This document shows positions 1-6,729 of a stretch of DNA of 16,348 nt, one piece after another. A model generated the notes under the pieces. It was not told where the DNA came from. It saw only the letters and a program-made list of their open reading frames with translations, and made no database searches. Each line of letters opens with the position of its first letter. The first letter of the stretch is position 1. This stretch comes from JANPEF01 sp046596055 (lineage in GTDB: Bacteria; Eisenbacteria; RBG-16-71-46; DASYSL01), in contig JBKJNH010000022.1 of NCBI GenBank assembly GCA_046596055.1, positions 1 through 16,348 on the forward strand. The letters run 5' to 3'. The translations under genes and the position numbers were made by a program.

Positions 1-293
1 CGCAGGCGCAGGGCCCCCGGGCGGCGGGCCACCAGCCGACCCTCGCACGTGCCGGCGCCGCTCCAGAGGGGAGCCTCGATCCGGACGACGACGTCGGCCT
101 CGAGGTGTCGCAACGTCGTGCGCCGCGTCCGCGCGGCGGACTCGACCTTCGCCAGGAAGGCTGCATCGGCACTCGCGGACGACGCGGTGGGCGGTGGTAC
201 AGGCGCCGCGGGCGCGGCCCCGGCCCGAACGCCCGCCAGAAGGACGATCAGGGCGAGCGCGCCGAGCGCGGCGACAGGATGGCGTTGCGACAT
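1..293 (-). CDS. Exported protein of unknown function, possibly LolA-like (3' part outside window)
   Basis: Reading leftward from an ATG at 293-291, the frame stays open for 97 codons to the window edge, so only the N-terminus is visible. A GTGGAG ribosome binding site lies about 5 bases before the start. The product begins with a short polar stretch and a hydrophobic core (about residues 8-22, ALGALALIVLLAGV) ending in Ala-rich residues. This looks like a Sec signal peptide; no lipobox cysteine is seen. A proline/alanine linker follows, then a segment (about residues 46-97) with alternating charged and hydrophobic residues: LRHLEADVVVRIEAP, then CEGRLVARRPGALRLR. That pattern resembles the first strands of LolA-like or DUF4292 periplasmic lipid-binding proteins, but this is a judgement by eye on a fragment. 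It is the first gene after pilQ, separated from it by 173 bases containing a hairpin, so it may be a separate transcription unit. Confidence 0.62.
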   Translation of the reverse strand, partial: MSQRHPVAALGALALIVLLAGVRAGAAPAAPVPPPTASSASADAAFLAKVESAARTRRTTLRHLEADVVVRIEAPLWSGAGTCEGRLVARRPGALRL

Positions 294-409
294 GGGAACT
301 CCACGCGGCGGGCGGGATGACGGGACCAAGCCTACCCTTCGAAGCTACGGGGCGGCTCGCCGGGCGTCAAGGCGGCCCGCGGGCCGTGGACCCCGCCGCA
401 AACGCCGAA

Positions 410-433
410 CGCCCCGGCCGTGAAGCCGGGGCG
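410..433 (-). terminator. Hairpin downstream of pilQ, probable end of the pilMNOPQ transcript
   Basis: GCCCCGGC (411-418) and GCCGGGGC (425-432) form a perfect 8-bp stem, extended by a C-G pair at 410/433, with a 6-base loop. It lies about 34 bases after the pilQ stop codon. On the minus strand the bases that follow are only mildly T-rich (GTTCGGCGTTTG), so it is not a classic T-tract terminator. The rest of the 294-466 gap shows no convincing gene. Confidence 0.55.
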
Positions 434-466
434 CTCGGGATGGTGCCGTCGGCTCGACAGGGCCGA

Positions 467-1882
467 CTAACGCTTCTTCGACTGCGGCACGTAGGGCTCG
501 GTCGGATCGAACAGCAGGTCGCGCGGCATGACCTGCGGCTCGACGTTCAACGGATCGCCCGAAGCGTCCGCGAAACGCTCGACCAGCTTCGGCCGGACGA
601 AGATCACCAGTTCACGCTGCTGCGTCACCTTGGACGTGCTGCGGAACAGCGCCCCGAGGAACGGGATGTTCATCAGGATCGGCACGCCGGTGTGCACCTC
701 GCCCGTATTGGTGCGGATGAGGCCGCCGATGACGGCCGTCTGGCCGTCCTCGACCATCACGCGCGTGTCCGCTTCGGACGTGTTGATGATGACGCCGCCC
801 TGGACCGTCGACTGGGTCGAGAGGTCCGAGATCTCGGGACGCAGGTCCATCATGATCCGGTTGTCGCCGGTCAGGTGAGGCGTGACCGTCATCTTGATCC
901 CGATCGTCTGCAGCTGGGACACTGCGTTGCCCGCGACGTCCTGCACGATGAGCGGAATCTTCTGGCCCACGAGGATCGTCGCCTGGCGGTTGTCGATCGT
1001 CGTGATGCGCGGATTCGAGATGATCGTCGCCTGGCGCTTCTGCTCCATGCCCTCGATCAGGAACTCGATCTGGCCCCACGGCCGCGTCAGGATGCCGGCG
1101 ATGTTGCCGACCGCATCCGCCGGACGCGCATCGACGCCGATCTGGTTGTCCACCACGGTCGGGTTCGTGACGTGATCGATGTCGAGGTTCGTCACGCCCC
1201 ACTTGATGCCGAGGTCGCGCAGCGCCGACAGGTCGATGTCGACCAGCTTGGCCATGATCTCGATCTGCGGCGAGCTGGTGTCGAGCTGCTTCGCCATCGC
1301 TTCCGCGACGTCGAGCTTGTAGGCCAGGTCGGTGATGATCAGCGAGTTGGTGCGATCGTCGATTTCGACCTTGCCACGCGGCGTCAGGACGCTCTGCACG
1401 GCATTGCGAACCTCGTCGGCCTTCGCGTAGCTGACCTTCACCACGCGCGTGTCGAGCGGGGCGACGGTCTCGCGCTGCGATTCGTTCTGCTGACGGGCGA
1501 GCACTTCGCCCTGGAGCTTGGCGGCCTCGTCGACCCGGAGGATGCTTCCCTCCTCGACGACGTCGAGACCCTGCGTCCGGCAGACCGAGTTCAGCGCCTC
1601 GCGCCACGGCACGTCCTTGAGCTGCAGGGACACCTGGCCCTTGACGTCCTTGCCGACGACGATGTTCTTGCCGGAGAACTCGGCGATGCTGCGGAAGACG
1701 GTGCGGACTTCGGCGCCCTGCACGTCGAGAGACATGCGGCCCGAGCCCGTCCGCGTCACGCCGGTCGAGGCGTTTCGCGTCTGGGCAAACGCCACCGACA
1801 CGGGGGAGAAGATCGGGAGCGCCGGGTCCACGACGGCCGCGAAGGCCAGGACCGCGGTCGCGACGAGGACGTCAGTTCGCAT
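467..1882 (-). CDS. pilQ: Type IV pilus outer-membrane secretin PilQ, short form without AMIN domains
   Basis: PilQ forms the gated outer-membrane ring through which the pilus fibre leaves the cell. The 471-residue product starts with a signal peptide (residues 1 to about 33, ending SVAFA before QTRN). A secretin/TonB short N-terminal domain covers about residues 50-118 (SLDVQGAEVRTVFRSIAEFSGKN), and an N1-type ring-building domain about 143-203. The secretin beta-barrel core covers about 205-435 and includes the conserved VPILMNIPFLGALF and ELVIFVRPKLV segments. PilQ proteins are commonly 650-900 residues with one or more AMIN domains ahead of STN; here only about 16 residues separate the signal peptide from STN. 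I chose the ATG at 1882 because the GGAAGG ribosome binding site abuts the alternative ATG at 1894 with no spacing. The gene overlaps the pilP end by 11 bases, which implies translational coupling. A proline-rich tail of about 35 residues follows the barrel. Confidence 0.95.
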   Translation of the reverse strand: MRTDVLVATAVLAFAAVVDPALPIFSPVSVAFAQTRNASTGVTRTGSGRMSLDVQGAEVRTVFRSIAEFSGKNIVVGKDVKGQVSLQLKDVPWREALNSVCRTQGLDVVEEGSILRVDEAAKLQGEVLARQQNESQRETVAPLDTRVVKVSYAKADEVRNAVQSVLTPRGKVEIDDRTNSLIITDLAYKLDVAEAMAKQLDTSSPQIEIMAKLVDIDLSALRDLGIKWGVTNLDIDHVTNPTVVDNQIGVDARPADAVGNIAGILTRPWGQIEFLIEGMEQKRQATIISNPRITTIDNRQATILVGQKIPLIVQDVAGNAVSQLQTIGIKMTVTPHLTGDNRIMMDLRPEISDLSTQSTVQGGVIINTSEADTRVMVEDGQTAVIGGLIRTNTGEVHTGVPILMNIPFLGALFRSTSKVTQQRELVIFVRPKLVERFADASGDPLNVEPQVMPRDLLFDPTEPYVPQSKKR

Positions 1883-3344
1883 TGGAGACACCATCCTTCC
1901 GCTGGAGTTGAATCGTGACCGTCTGGGTATCGCCGTACGACGACTGCTTCACGATGAGCTCTTCCTTCGTGAGCCCCGCGACATAGCCGTTGAGCACCGG
2001 ATCCCCGACCCGCAGGACGAAGCCGTGTCCATGGCTGTCCTCCACCAGGGCGAACTTGTCGGCGCCACCCCACACGATGCCCACGAGCTTCATGCTCGAG
2101 ACATCGAGCAGCGGCGTACCGGCCGTGCCCTCGAACGAACCCGAAACCAGCGACTCGAAAGGATCGCGGCGCTCCAGGCTGTTGTAGACGTACATCTCGC
2201 GCCGCTCCATGAACGCCGCGCCGAGCGTCTGCACGGCGGGCATGAGGGGCGCCCTCTTCTTCCCGGTCTTCGCAGCGACCTTCGTCGGAGCAGCCGCGGA
2301 CTTCGCGGTTTCCTTCGCGGGCGCGGCGGCGACCGTCGCGACGGCGGACGCGACCGCGACCCTCGTCACGGTTGAAGTCGTCGTCTTCGCCATGGGCTTC
2401 GCAGCAGGCTTCGCGCTCGCGGTCGACGAACCCGCGACCTGGACGCCCGGCATCGGCTTCGCCGCCAGCGCCGCCGGCTTCACGGCAGGAGTGGGAGGGT
2501 TCGTCGCGACCGTGGTCGACTTGACGACAGCCGGGGCAGTCTTCGCCGGATTCGCAGCCATCGTCGTCGGCTTGACCGCAGGCGCCGCGGGCTTCGCGGC
2601 GACCACCGTCGCCGTCACGGACCTCGCAACCGGTTTCGTCGCCGCGGCCGGCCCACCGGCGACCGTGCTGGCCACGACCTTCGTCGTGCTGGCGCCACCG
2701 ACCTGGGTGTTGCGGAACGACCAACCCGGCTGGACCGCTTCCGAGGCGGCCAACGTCTGCTTCGCAGGGCTGGCGACCGGCTTCGTGGTCTTCGTGGTCT
2801 TCGTCGGCGTCGGCGTCGTGGTCGGCGTCGCGGCGGCCTTCGGGCCCGACGTGACGACGGGACGCGCGGCACTCGACTTCGACATCCGCTCCGCGCTGGA
2901 CGGCACCGACTTCGCGACCGGAGTCGCGGCGGCGGAGGCCGGAGCGCGCTTCCCCGCGACCCGCTGCGCGGACACCGTCACGCCATAGTCCTTCGACTCG
3001 ACGACCATGACGGGCCGACCCACCGCGGTGCTCTTCGTCGCGGTCGTCGTCGTGGACGCACTCGTCGCCTTCACCGTGGTCGCCGTCACCGGCTTGCGCT
3101 GCTCGGGCGGCACGAACATGACGGGCAGCCTGGTGTTGCGCGGCGGCGAGCTGGTCTTCGTCGTCGTTGTCGTCGTCGCCACCACGGTCGCAGGCTTCGC
3201 AGTCGTCGTCGTGGTCGACTTCGTCGTCGACTTCTCCGTCGTCGGCTCGTCCGTCGCGCGGACGGCGCCGGCGCCGAACAGCGCACAGGCGACGAGCACG
3301 ACGGCCCCGAACGCGTGGACCCGGCCGTCAGTGTTTCGCTGCAT
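1872..3344 (-). CDS. pilP: Type IV pilus alignment protein PilP with a very long Thr/Ala/Lys/Pro-rich linker
   Basis: PilP links the inner-membrane PilN/PilO complex to the periplasmic N-domains of PilQ. The functional PilP fold is at the C-terminus, about residues 384-485 (YVYNSLERRDPF, MKLVGIVWGG, FALVEDSHGHGFVLRVGDPV). The N-terminus is an export signal: residues 17-20 read LVAC, a plausible lipobox, but a longer hydrophobic run to AVRA (about residue 30) would also suit signal peptidase I, so lipidation is uncertain. Between them lie about 340 residues of low-complexity Thr/Ala/Lys/Pro/Val sequence, interrupted by a few less biased islands. Typical PilP is about 170-180 residues; this one is 490. 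The ATG at 3344 has a GGGAGG site 5 bases upstream and overlaps pilO by 17 bases; the stop lies within the start of pilQ. Cluster position and C-terminal domain make the identity firm despite the length. Confidence 0.92.
   Translation of the reverse strand: MQRNTDGRVHAFGAVVLVACALFGAGAVRATDEPTTEKSTTKSTTTTTAKPATVVATTTTTTKTSSPPRNTRLPVMFVPPEQRKPVTATTVKATSASTTTTATKSTAVGRPVMVVESKDYGVTVSAQRVAGKRAPASAAATPVAKSVPSSAERMSKSSAARPVVTSGPKAAATPTTTPTPTKTTKTTKPVASPAKQTLAASEAVQPGWSFRNTQVGGASTTKVVASTVAGGPAAATKPVARSVTATVVAAKPAAPAVKPTTMAANPAKTAPAVVKSTTVATNPPTPAVKPAALAAKPMPGVQVAGSSTASAKPAAKPMAKTTTSTVTRVAVASAVATVAAAPAKETAKSAAAPTKVAAKTGKKRAPLMPAVQTLGAAFMERREMYVYNSLERRDPFESLVSGSFEGTAGTPLLDVSSMKLVGIVWGGADKFALVEDSHGHGFVLRVGDPVLNGYVAGLTKEELIVKQSSYGDTQTVTIQLQRKDGVSNAN
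2235..3254 (-). repeat. Low-complexity coding repeat: Thr/Ala/Lys/Pro-rich linker of PilP
   Basis: This covers PilP residues 31-370. The first part is rich in Thr and Lys runs (TTTTTAKP, TTTTTTK), the middle in TPTPTKTTKTTKP, and the last in irregular A-x-KP-A units (AAKPAAPAVKP, AALAAKP, SAKPAAKP). The DNA is correspondingly repetitive: on the plus strand it shows many GTCGTCGTC- and TTCGTCG-like steps. Such tracts are prone to slippage, so length may vary between strains. Confidence 0.85.
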
Positions 3345-3984
3345 CGGTGCCTCCCTGGCCCGCGGCCTTCTTCCCGTCCTTGGCCTGCTGGGCAGCCGCG
3401 GTGGCGTTCGGATCGAGCGTGTAGGCCGTCACCGTGAAGCGCGCTTCCGTGGTCTCGCTCTCGTCCTCGCTCGCCTTCGGGTTGGCGAGGACCTGCAGGT
3501 TTCCGATCTTCATGATGCGCGGCATATTCGAGACCTCGGCGAGGAACTGGCCGACTTCGTGGTAGCCGCCGCGCACGTGCAGCTGGATCGGGATCTCGAT
3601 GTAGTTGTCCCTGACCAGCTCCGCGTCGGGCCGGAAGCTCTCGAACTCGACGCCGCACTGCTGGCCCGCGAGCGTGATGCGCCGCAGGATGCCGGGCATC
3701 TCCTTCTCGGTCGGCAGCAGCTCGGCGGCCATCTCGTAGCGCTCGTGGAGCGCTGCGAACTCGGCCTGGAAGCGGGGCAGATCGGCGACGGACTGTCGGG
3801 CCCGTGCCAGGTCGTTCGACTTCTTGTCGAAGGTCGTCTTCAGCTCACCGATCTTGGCCGCGTTCTGCGGATAGGTGAACGGGACATAGGTCGTGGCGAA
3901 GAACACGTAGAGCGCACCGGCGCCGAGCAGTCCCGTGACGAGGGACCCCTGGACCCGGGGATCGCGCAGGTTGAGCGAAGCCAT
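3328..3984 (-). CDS. pilO: Type IV pilus inner-membrane alignment protein PilO
   Basis: PilO pairs with PilN in the inner membrane, and the pair holds PilP beneath the secretin. The 218-residue product has a short cytoplasmic N-terminus, one transmembrane helix (about residues 14-33, SLVTGLLGAGALYVFFATTY), a heptad-like coiled-coil stretch (about 41-85) and a periplasmic ferredoxin-like domain (about 90-190). Typical PilO sequence features are the LLPTEKEMPGILRRITLAGQQCGVEFESFRP segment and the VRGGYHEVGQFLAEVSNMPRI segment, the second found widely in PilO. The tail (about 192-218) is Ala/Lys/Gly-rich and probably disordered. The ATG at 3984 is preceded by a strong AGGAGGGG site overlapping the pilN stop codon; the gap to pilN is 9 bases. 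It overlaps the downstream pilP start. Length is normal for the family. Confidence 0.94.
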   Translation of the reverse strand: MASLNLRDPRVQGSLVTGLLGAGALYVFFATTYVPFTYPQNAAKIGELKTTFDKKSNDLARARQSVADLPRFQAEFAALHERYEMAAELLPTEKEMPGILRRITLAGQQCGVEFESFRPDAELVRDNYIEIPIQLHVRGGYHEVGQFLAEVSNMPRIMKIGNLQVLANPKASEDESETTEARFTVTAYTLDPNATAAAQQAKDGKKAAGQGGTDAAKH

Positions 3985-3993
3985 CGACCCCTC

Positions 3994-4596
3994 CTAGCGG
4001 TCGCCCGGAGCCGATTCGGCCGGGGTCAGGTTCATGGTGAGCTTGAACTGGACGACATCCACCTCCTCGATTTCGCCGCGACTCGAGGAGCCGAGCGCGA
4101 TGTTCGAGAACAACGGTGAGCGGTCCAGGCGGATCATGAGGTCGGCGATGATCAGGTTCGAGAACGTGACGCCTTCGAGCGTGATCGAGCTGCCGTCGCC
4201 GATCATCGAGGACATCCACATATGGTCGGGGATGGCCCGGTCGAGTTCGTCGACCAGGCGCACCGAGTCGAAACGCCCCCGCGACAGCTGGTCGATCAGC
4301 GAAAGCCGCATGTCGAGGTCGGCGCGCTCACGCGACAGCCGCTCGACCATGGCGATTTGCGGCGCCAGGACCCGCGACTCCTCCTCGACCCGCGCGACTT
4401 CGCCTGCGAGCATGTGGATCTCGGCCTGTTGGTGAACGACCGTTCCCACGATCGCAACCAGCACGCCGGCGACGATGGCGAGCGGGAACAGGAGGCCCGC
4501 GGGGCCGGCCGACTTCGCGCCGCCCGGTACGTGCTTCTTGACCTTGCGGGCCTTCTGGCCCCTCTCCTCGAGGGGCATCAGGTTGATGCGAATCAC
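3994..4596 (-). CDS. pilN: Type IV pilus inner-membrane assembly protein PilN
   Basis: PilN is a bitopic inner-membrane protein whose cytoplasmic N-terminal peptide docks into PilM and whose periplasmic domain dimerises with PilO. The 200-residue product starts MIRINLMPLEER, the conserved INL(L/M)P-type PilM-binding motif. It continues with a basic stretch, a transmembrane helix at about residues 34-54 (GLLFPLAIVAGVLVAIVGTVV), a coiled-coil segment at about 58-105 and an alpha/beta periplasmic domain (about 112-190, including LVDELDRAIPDHMWMSSM and ITLEGVTFSNLIIADLMIRL). The start is GTG at 4596 and shares four bases (GTGA) with the pilM stop codon, so the two are almost certainly translationally coupled. 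Length and layout are normal for the family. Confidence 0.94.
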   Translation of the reverse strand: MIRINLMPLEERGQKARKVKKHVPGGAKSAGPAGLLFPLAIVAGVLVAIVGTVVHQQAEIHMLAGEVARVEEESRVLAPQIAMVERLSRERADLDMRLSLIDQLSRGRFDSVRLVDELDRAIPDHMWMSSMIGDGSSITLEGVTFSNLIIADLMIRLDRSPLFSNIALGSSSRGEIEEVDVVQFKLTMNLTPAESAPGDR

Positions 4597-5642
4597 TTGT
4601 CGCCCACCTTTCTGAGGGCCAGGCCGATGCCCACCGTCAGGAACGGAGCGACCGAGGCCGCATCCTGATCACCGAAGAGACCTGCGTCGTACTGGATGCG
4701 ATTGAGCGGGTTCGCCACTTCCGTCGGCACCGCGAAGCGGTTCGACAGGAACGGCACGAGCCCGGGCGTCAGCGAGGAGCCGCCGCACAGCATGAGGCGC
4801 GAGATCAGCCCGGCTTCGCCGGTCGTCCGCAGGTAGGCCTGCGCGCGCTCCAGCGCCGTGGCCAGGCCTTCGCAGGCCTGCTCGACGACGGGGATCACGT
4901 CGATTTCCGGCGCCTTGCCGCGCACCGCCTGGATCGCCTGCTCCTGCGTCACGTTGTAGCGCCGCTGCACGGCGTCGACGAACGTGTGACCGCCGAGCTG
5001 GAGGTCCTTCGTGAAGTACGGAACCCCGTTCTGCACGATGTTGATGTTCGTGATTTCGGCCCCGACATTGAGGATGGCGATCACCTCGTCCGGGGAGAAG
5101 TCGTAGTTGGCGGCGAGGGCGTTCTGGATCGCGAACGAGTCGACGTCGATGACCACCGGCGACAGCCCCGCCTCGCGGATCAGGTCGGCGAAGGTCAACA
5201 CCATGTCCTTCTTCGCGGCCACGAGCAGGACCTGCATCTGCTTGTCATCCTGCGGCGAGTCGCCCAGGATCTCGAAGTCGAGCGACACGTCGTTGATGTC
5301 GTACGGGACGTGCTGCTCGGCCTCCCAGACGATCGCCTGCTGGGCGTCCTCGGCCGACAGCTTGTTCATCGCGATCTTCTTCACGATGACGGCGCGACCG
5401 GACACGGCGGCGACCACGCTCTTGGTCTTCACGCCGCGCGCTTCGAGCAGGTTCGAGATCGCGTCGGTGACGAGCTGGCGGTCCATGATCTCGCCGTCGA
5501 CGATGGCCTCGGACAACGGCTCCGAGATGCCGTAGTTGACGAGCTTGTGCCCGCCGTTGGGCAGGGTCTCGATCTCGACCACCTTGACCGAGTAGCTCCC
5601 GATGTCGAGTCCGACGAGGGACTCCTTCTTGCGGAAGAACAT
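4593..5642 (-). CDS. pilM: Type IV pilus actin-like ATPase PilM
   Basis: PilM is a cytoplasmic FtsA/actin-fold protein that binds ATP and the PilN N-terminal peptide, connecting the alignment complex to the motor. The 349-residue product shows the actin-like phosphate-1 motif near the N-terminus (GLDIGSYSVKVVE, residues 11-23), the phosphate-2 motif (LNVGAEITNINIV, about 191-203) and the adenosine motif (LMLCGGSSLTPGL, about 283-295). It ends in the usual PFLTVGIGLALR segment. I chose the ATG at 5642 because GGGAG lies 8 bases upstream and family members start just before this point. An in-frame ATG at 5678 would add 12 residues but has no ribosome binding site. It heads the pilMNOPQ run; a 256-base gap separates it from pilD. 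Confidence 0.96.
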   Translation of the reverse strand: MFFRKKESLVGLDIGSYSVKVVEIETLPNGGHKLVNYGISEPLSEAIVDGEIMDRQLVTDAISNLLEARGVKTKSVVAAVSGRAVIVKKIAMNKLSAEDAQQAIVWEAEQHVPYDINDVSLDFEILGDSPQDDKQMQVLLVAAKKDMVLTFADLIREAGLSPVVIDVDSFAIQNALAANYDFSPDEVIAILNVGAEITNINIVQNGVPYFTKDLQLGGHTFVDAVQRRYNVTQEQAIQAVRGKAPEIDVIPVVEQACEGLATALERAQAYLRTTGEAGLISRLMLCGGSSLTPGLVPFLSNRFAVPTEVANPLNRIQYDAGLFGDQDAASVAPFLTVGIGLALRKVGDK

Positions 5643-5898
5643 GCGCTTCGCTCCCTGAAGCCGGGCGCCCTTCGCCATCGGGGCACGCGTGGTGGAATGC
5701 CTCCGGCGGTCGCGAGTCCATCGCTTCCACCGGAAGGGATCAAGGCGCGGGGAACCGCGTCCTCGTGGTCACCCGGGTTTTCGGCCCCGGTTCGTGCAAC
5801 TTGAGCTCGGAATCGTGTCGTTTTAGGTCCCGCGGCGCAGCCGCGGAAACCGTCCATGCAATCCGCCCGACCGGGATCGTGCACGCATTGCAGAACCG
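5643..5898. other. Intergenic region between pilD and pilM, presumed promoter region for pilMNOPQ
   Basis: No convincing gene is seen on either strand. The left end carries the pilM ribosome binding site. Two possible hairpins occur: a perfect 7-bp stem at 5830-5846 and a 5-bp stem with arms CCGGG (5773-5777) and CCCGG (5786-5790). I looked for a -24/-12 promoter like that of the pilin gene and did not find one, and no clear -35/-10 pair stands out. The gap length suggests pilMNOPQ has its own promoter, of a kind I cannot define. Confidence 0.5.
5830..5846 (-). terminator. Possible hairpin terminator after pilD
   Basis: CCGCGGC (5830-5836) and GCCGCGG (5840-5846) form a perfect 7-bp stem with a 3-base loop, about 50 bases downstream of the pilD stop. 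The minus-strand sequence after it is A-rich rather than T-rich, so it may be a transcript-stabilising hairpin instead. Confidence 0.3.
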
Positions 5899-6729
5899 CT
5901 ACGGCAGGAGGAACCATCCCCCGTACCACCGCCAGATGGCCGGTCCCACCACCCCGGTGAGCACCGCCGCCGGCGCGAGGAACGTGCCGAAAGGCAACGC
6001 AGTCCGGGCGTCGCCGCGCTGCAGCGCGACGATCGCCGCACCGACCAGCGTGCCTGCCGCGGCCGCCGCGAAGATGGTGAGGAACACGCCAGGCCAGCCG
6101 AGGAACGCGCCGATCATGAGCGCCAGCTTGACGTCGCCGCCGCCGAGGCCGTCGACGCCCGTCGCCCGGCGGTAGGCCCAGGCGACGAGCCAAAGCGCGC
6201 CGCCGCCGGCGACGGCGCCCACCAGGCCCTCGGCCACCCCGGGCCAGGTGAAGCCGCGGGCAAAGAGGCCCACCAGCGTGCCGCCGAGCGAGATCTCGTC
6301 GGGAATGATGCGGTGATCCCAGTCGATGAACGCGACCGCGAGCAGCGCCAGCGCGAAGACGAGGGCCGGGGCGAGCGCATTCCGCGGCCCCAGTTCGCTC
6401 GCGAGCGCGAGGACGAGGAGGCCGGACACCAGTTCGACCGCGGGGTAGCGCCAGGGAATCGCGGTCCGGCAATCGCGGCAGCGCCCGCCCAGCGCAAGCC
6501 AGGACAGGACCGGAACGTTGTCGAACGGGCGGATGCGATGCCCGCACGACGGGCACGCCGACGGCGGCGCGACGATCGACTGCCCCAGCGGCAGGCGGTG
6601 GATGACCACGTTGAGGAACGAGCCGAAGCACAGCCCGAGCGCGAAGAGCGTGAAGTACGCCAGCGGCGTGAACGTCGCGCCCGCCACCGCGAGACCCCAC
6701 GGCGACCAATTCCAGAAGCCGGCGTTCAA
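5899..6729 (-). CDS. pilD: Prepilin peptidase / N-methyltransferase PilD (A24 family)
   Basis: PilD is the inner-membrane aspartic protease that removes the short leader from prepilins and methylates the new N-terminal phenylalanine. Both pilins in this window are obvious substrates. The 276-residue product has the N-terminal cytoplasmic domain with two zinc-binding CxxC pairs (CPSC at 59-62, CRDC at 84-87). The two active-site aspartate regions follow: FIDWDHRIIPDE (about 134-145) and the GGGD motif (196-199, followed by VKLALMIGAFLGWPG). About eight hydrophobic segments fit the family topology. The start is TTG at 6729; its four bases TTGA include the stop of the upstream gene, and GGGGAG lies 6 bases before it. 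Length is normal for a bifunctional enzyme. It is the last gene of the ABC/TPR/pilD operon. Confidence 0.95.
   Translation of the reverse strand: MNAGFWNWSPWGLAVAGATFTPLAYFTLFALGLCFGSFLNVVIHRLPLGQSIVAPPSACPSCGHRIRPFDNVPVLSWLALGGRCRDCRTAIPWRYPAVELVSGLLVLALASELGPRNALAPALVFALALLAVAFIDWDHRIIPDEISLGGTLVGLFARGFTWPGVAEGLVGAVAGGGALWLVAWAYRRATGVDGLGGGDVKLALMIGAFLGWPGVFLTIFAAAAAGTLVGAAIVALQRGDARTALPFGTFLAPAAVLTGVVGPAIWRWYGGWFLLP

Noticed and set aside
194..1918. Plus-strand open frame of 574 codons opposite pilQ
   Set aside because: Antisense of a clear secretin gene; composition is Arg/Asp/His/Leu-rich with no domain pattern, typical of the complementary frame of GC-rich coding DNA.
2235..3254. CRISPR or satellite-type repeat array in the GTCGTCGTC-rich region
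   Set aside because: The repeats are irregular, short, in frame with PilP and explained by Thr/Lys/Ala/Pro codon usage; no uniform repeat-spacer spacing.
2209..4119. Plus-strand frames with Val/Ala/Phe-rich hydrophobic runs opposite pilP (2209-2988 and 3007-4119)
   Set aside because: The apparent membrane-like repeats are the reverse complement of the Thr/Lys/Pro-coding repeats of PilP. They lack plausible starts and break at points unrelated to domain limits.
5643..5898. Sigma-54 promoter ahead of pilM
   Set aside because: TTGCA-like fragments occur on the minus strand, but none has a TGGCAC element at the right distance.
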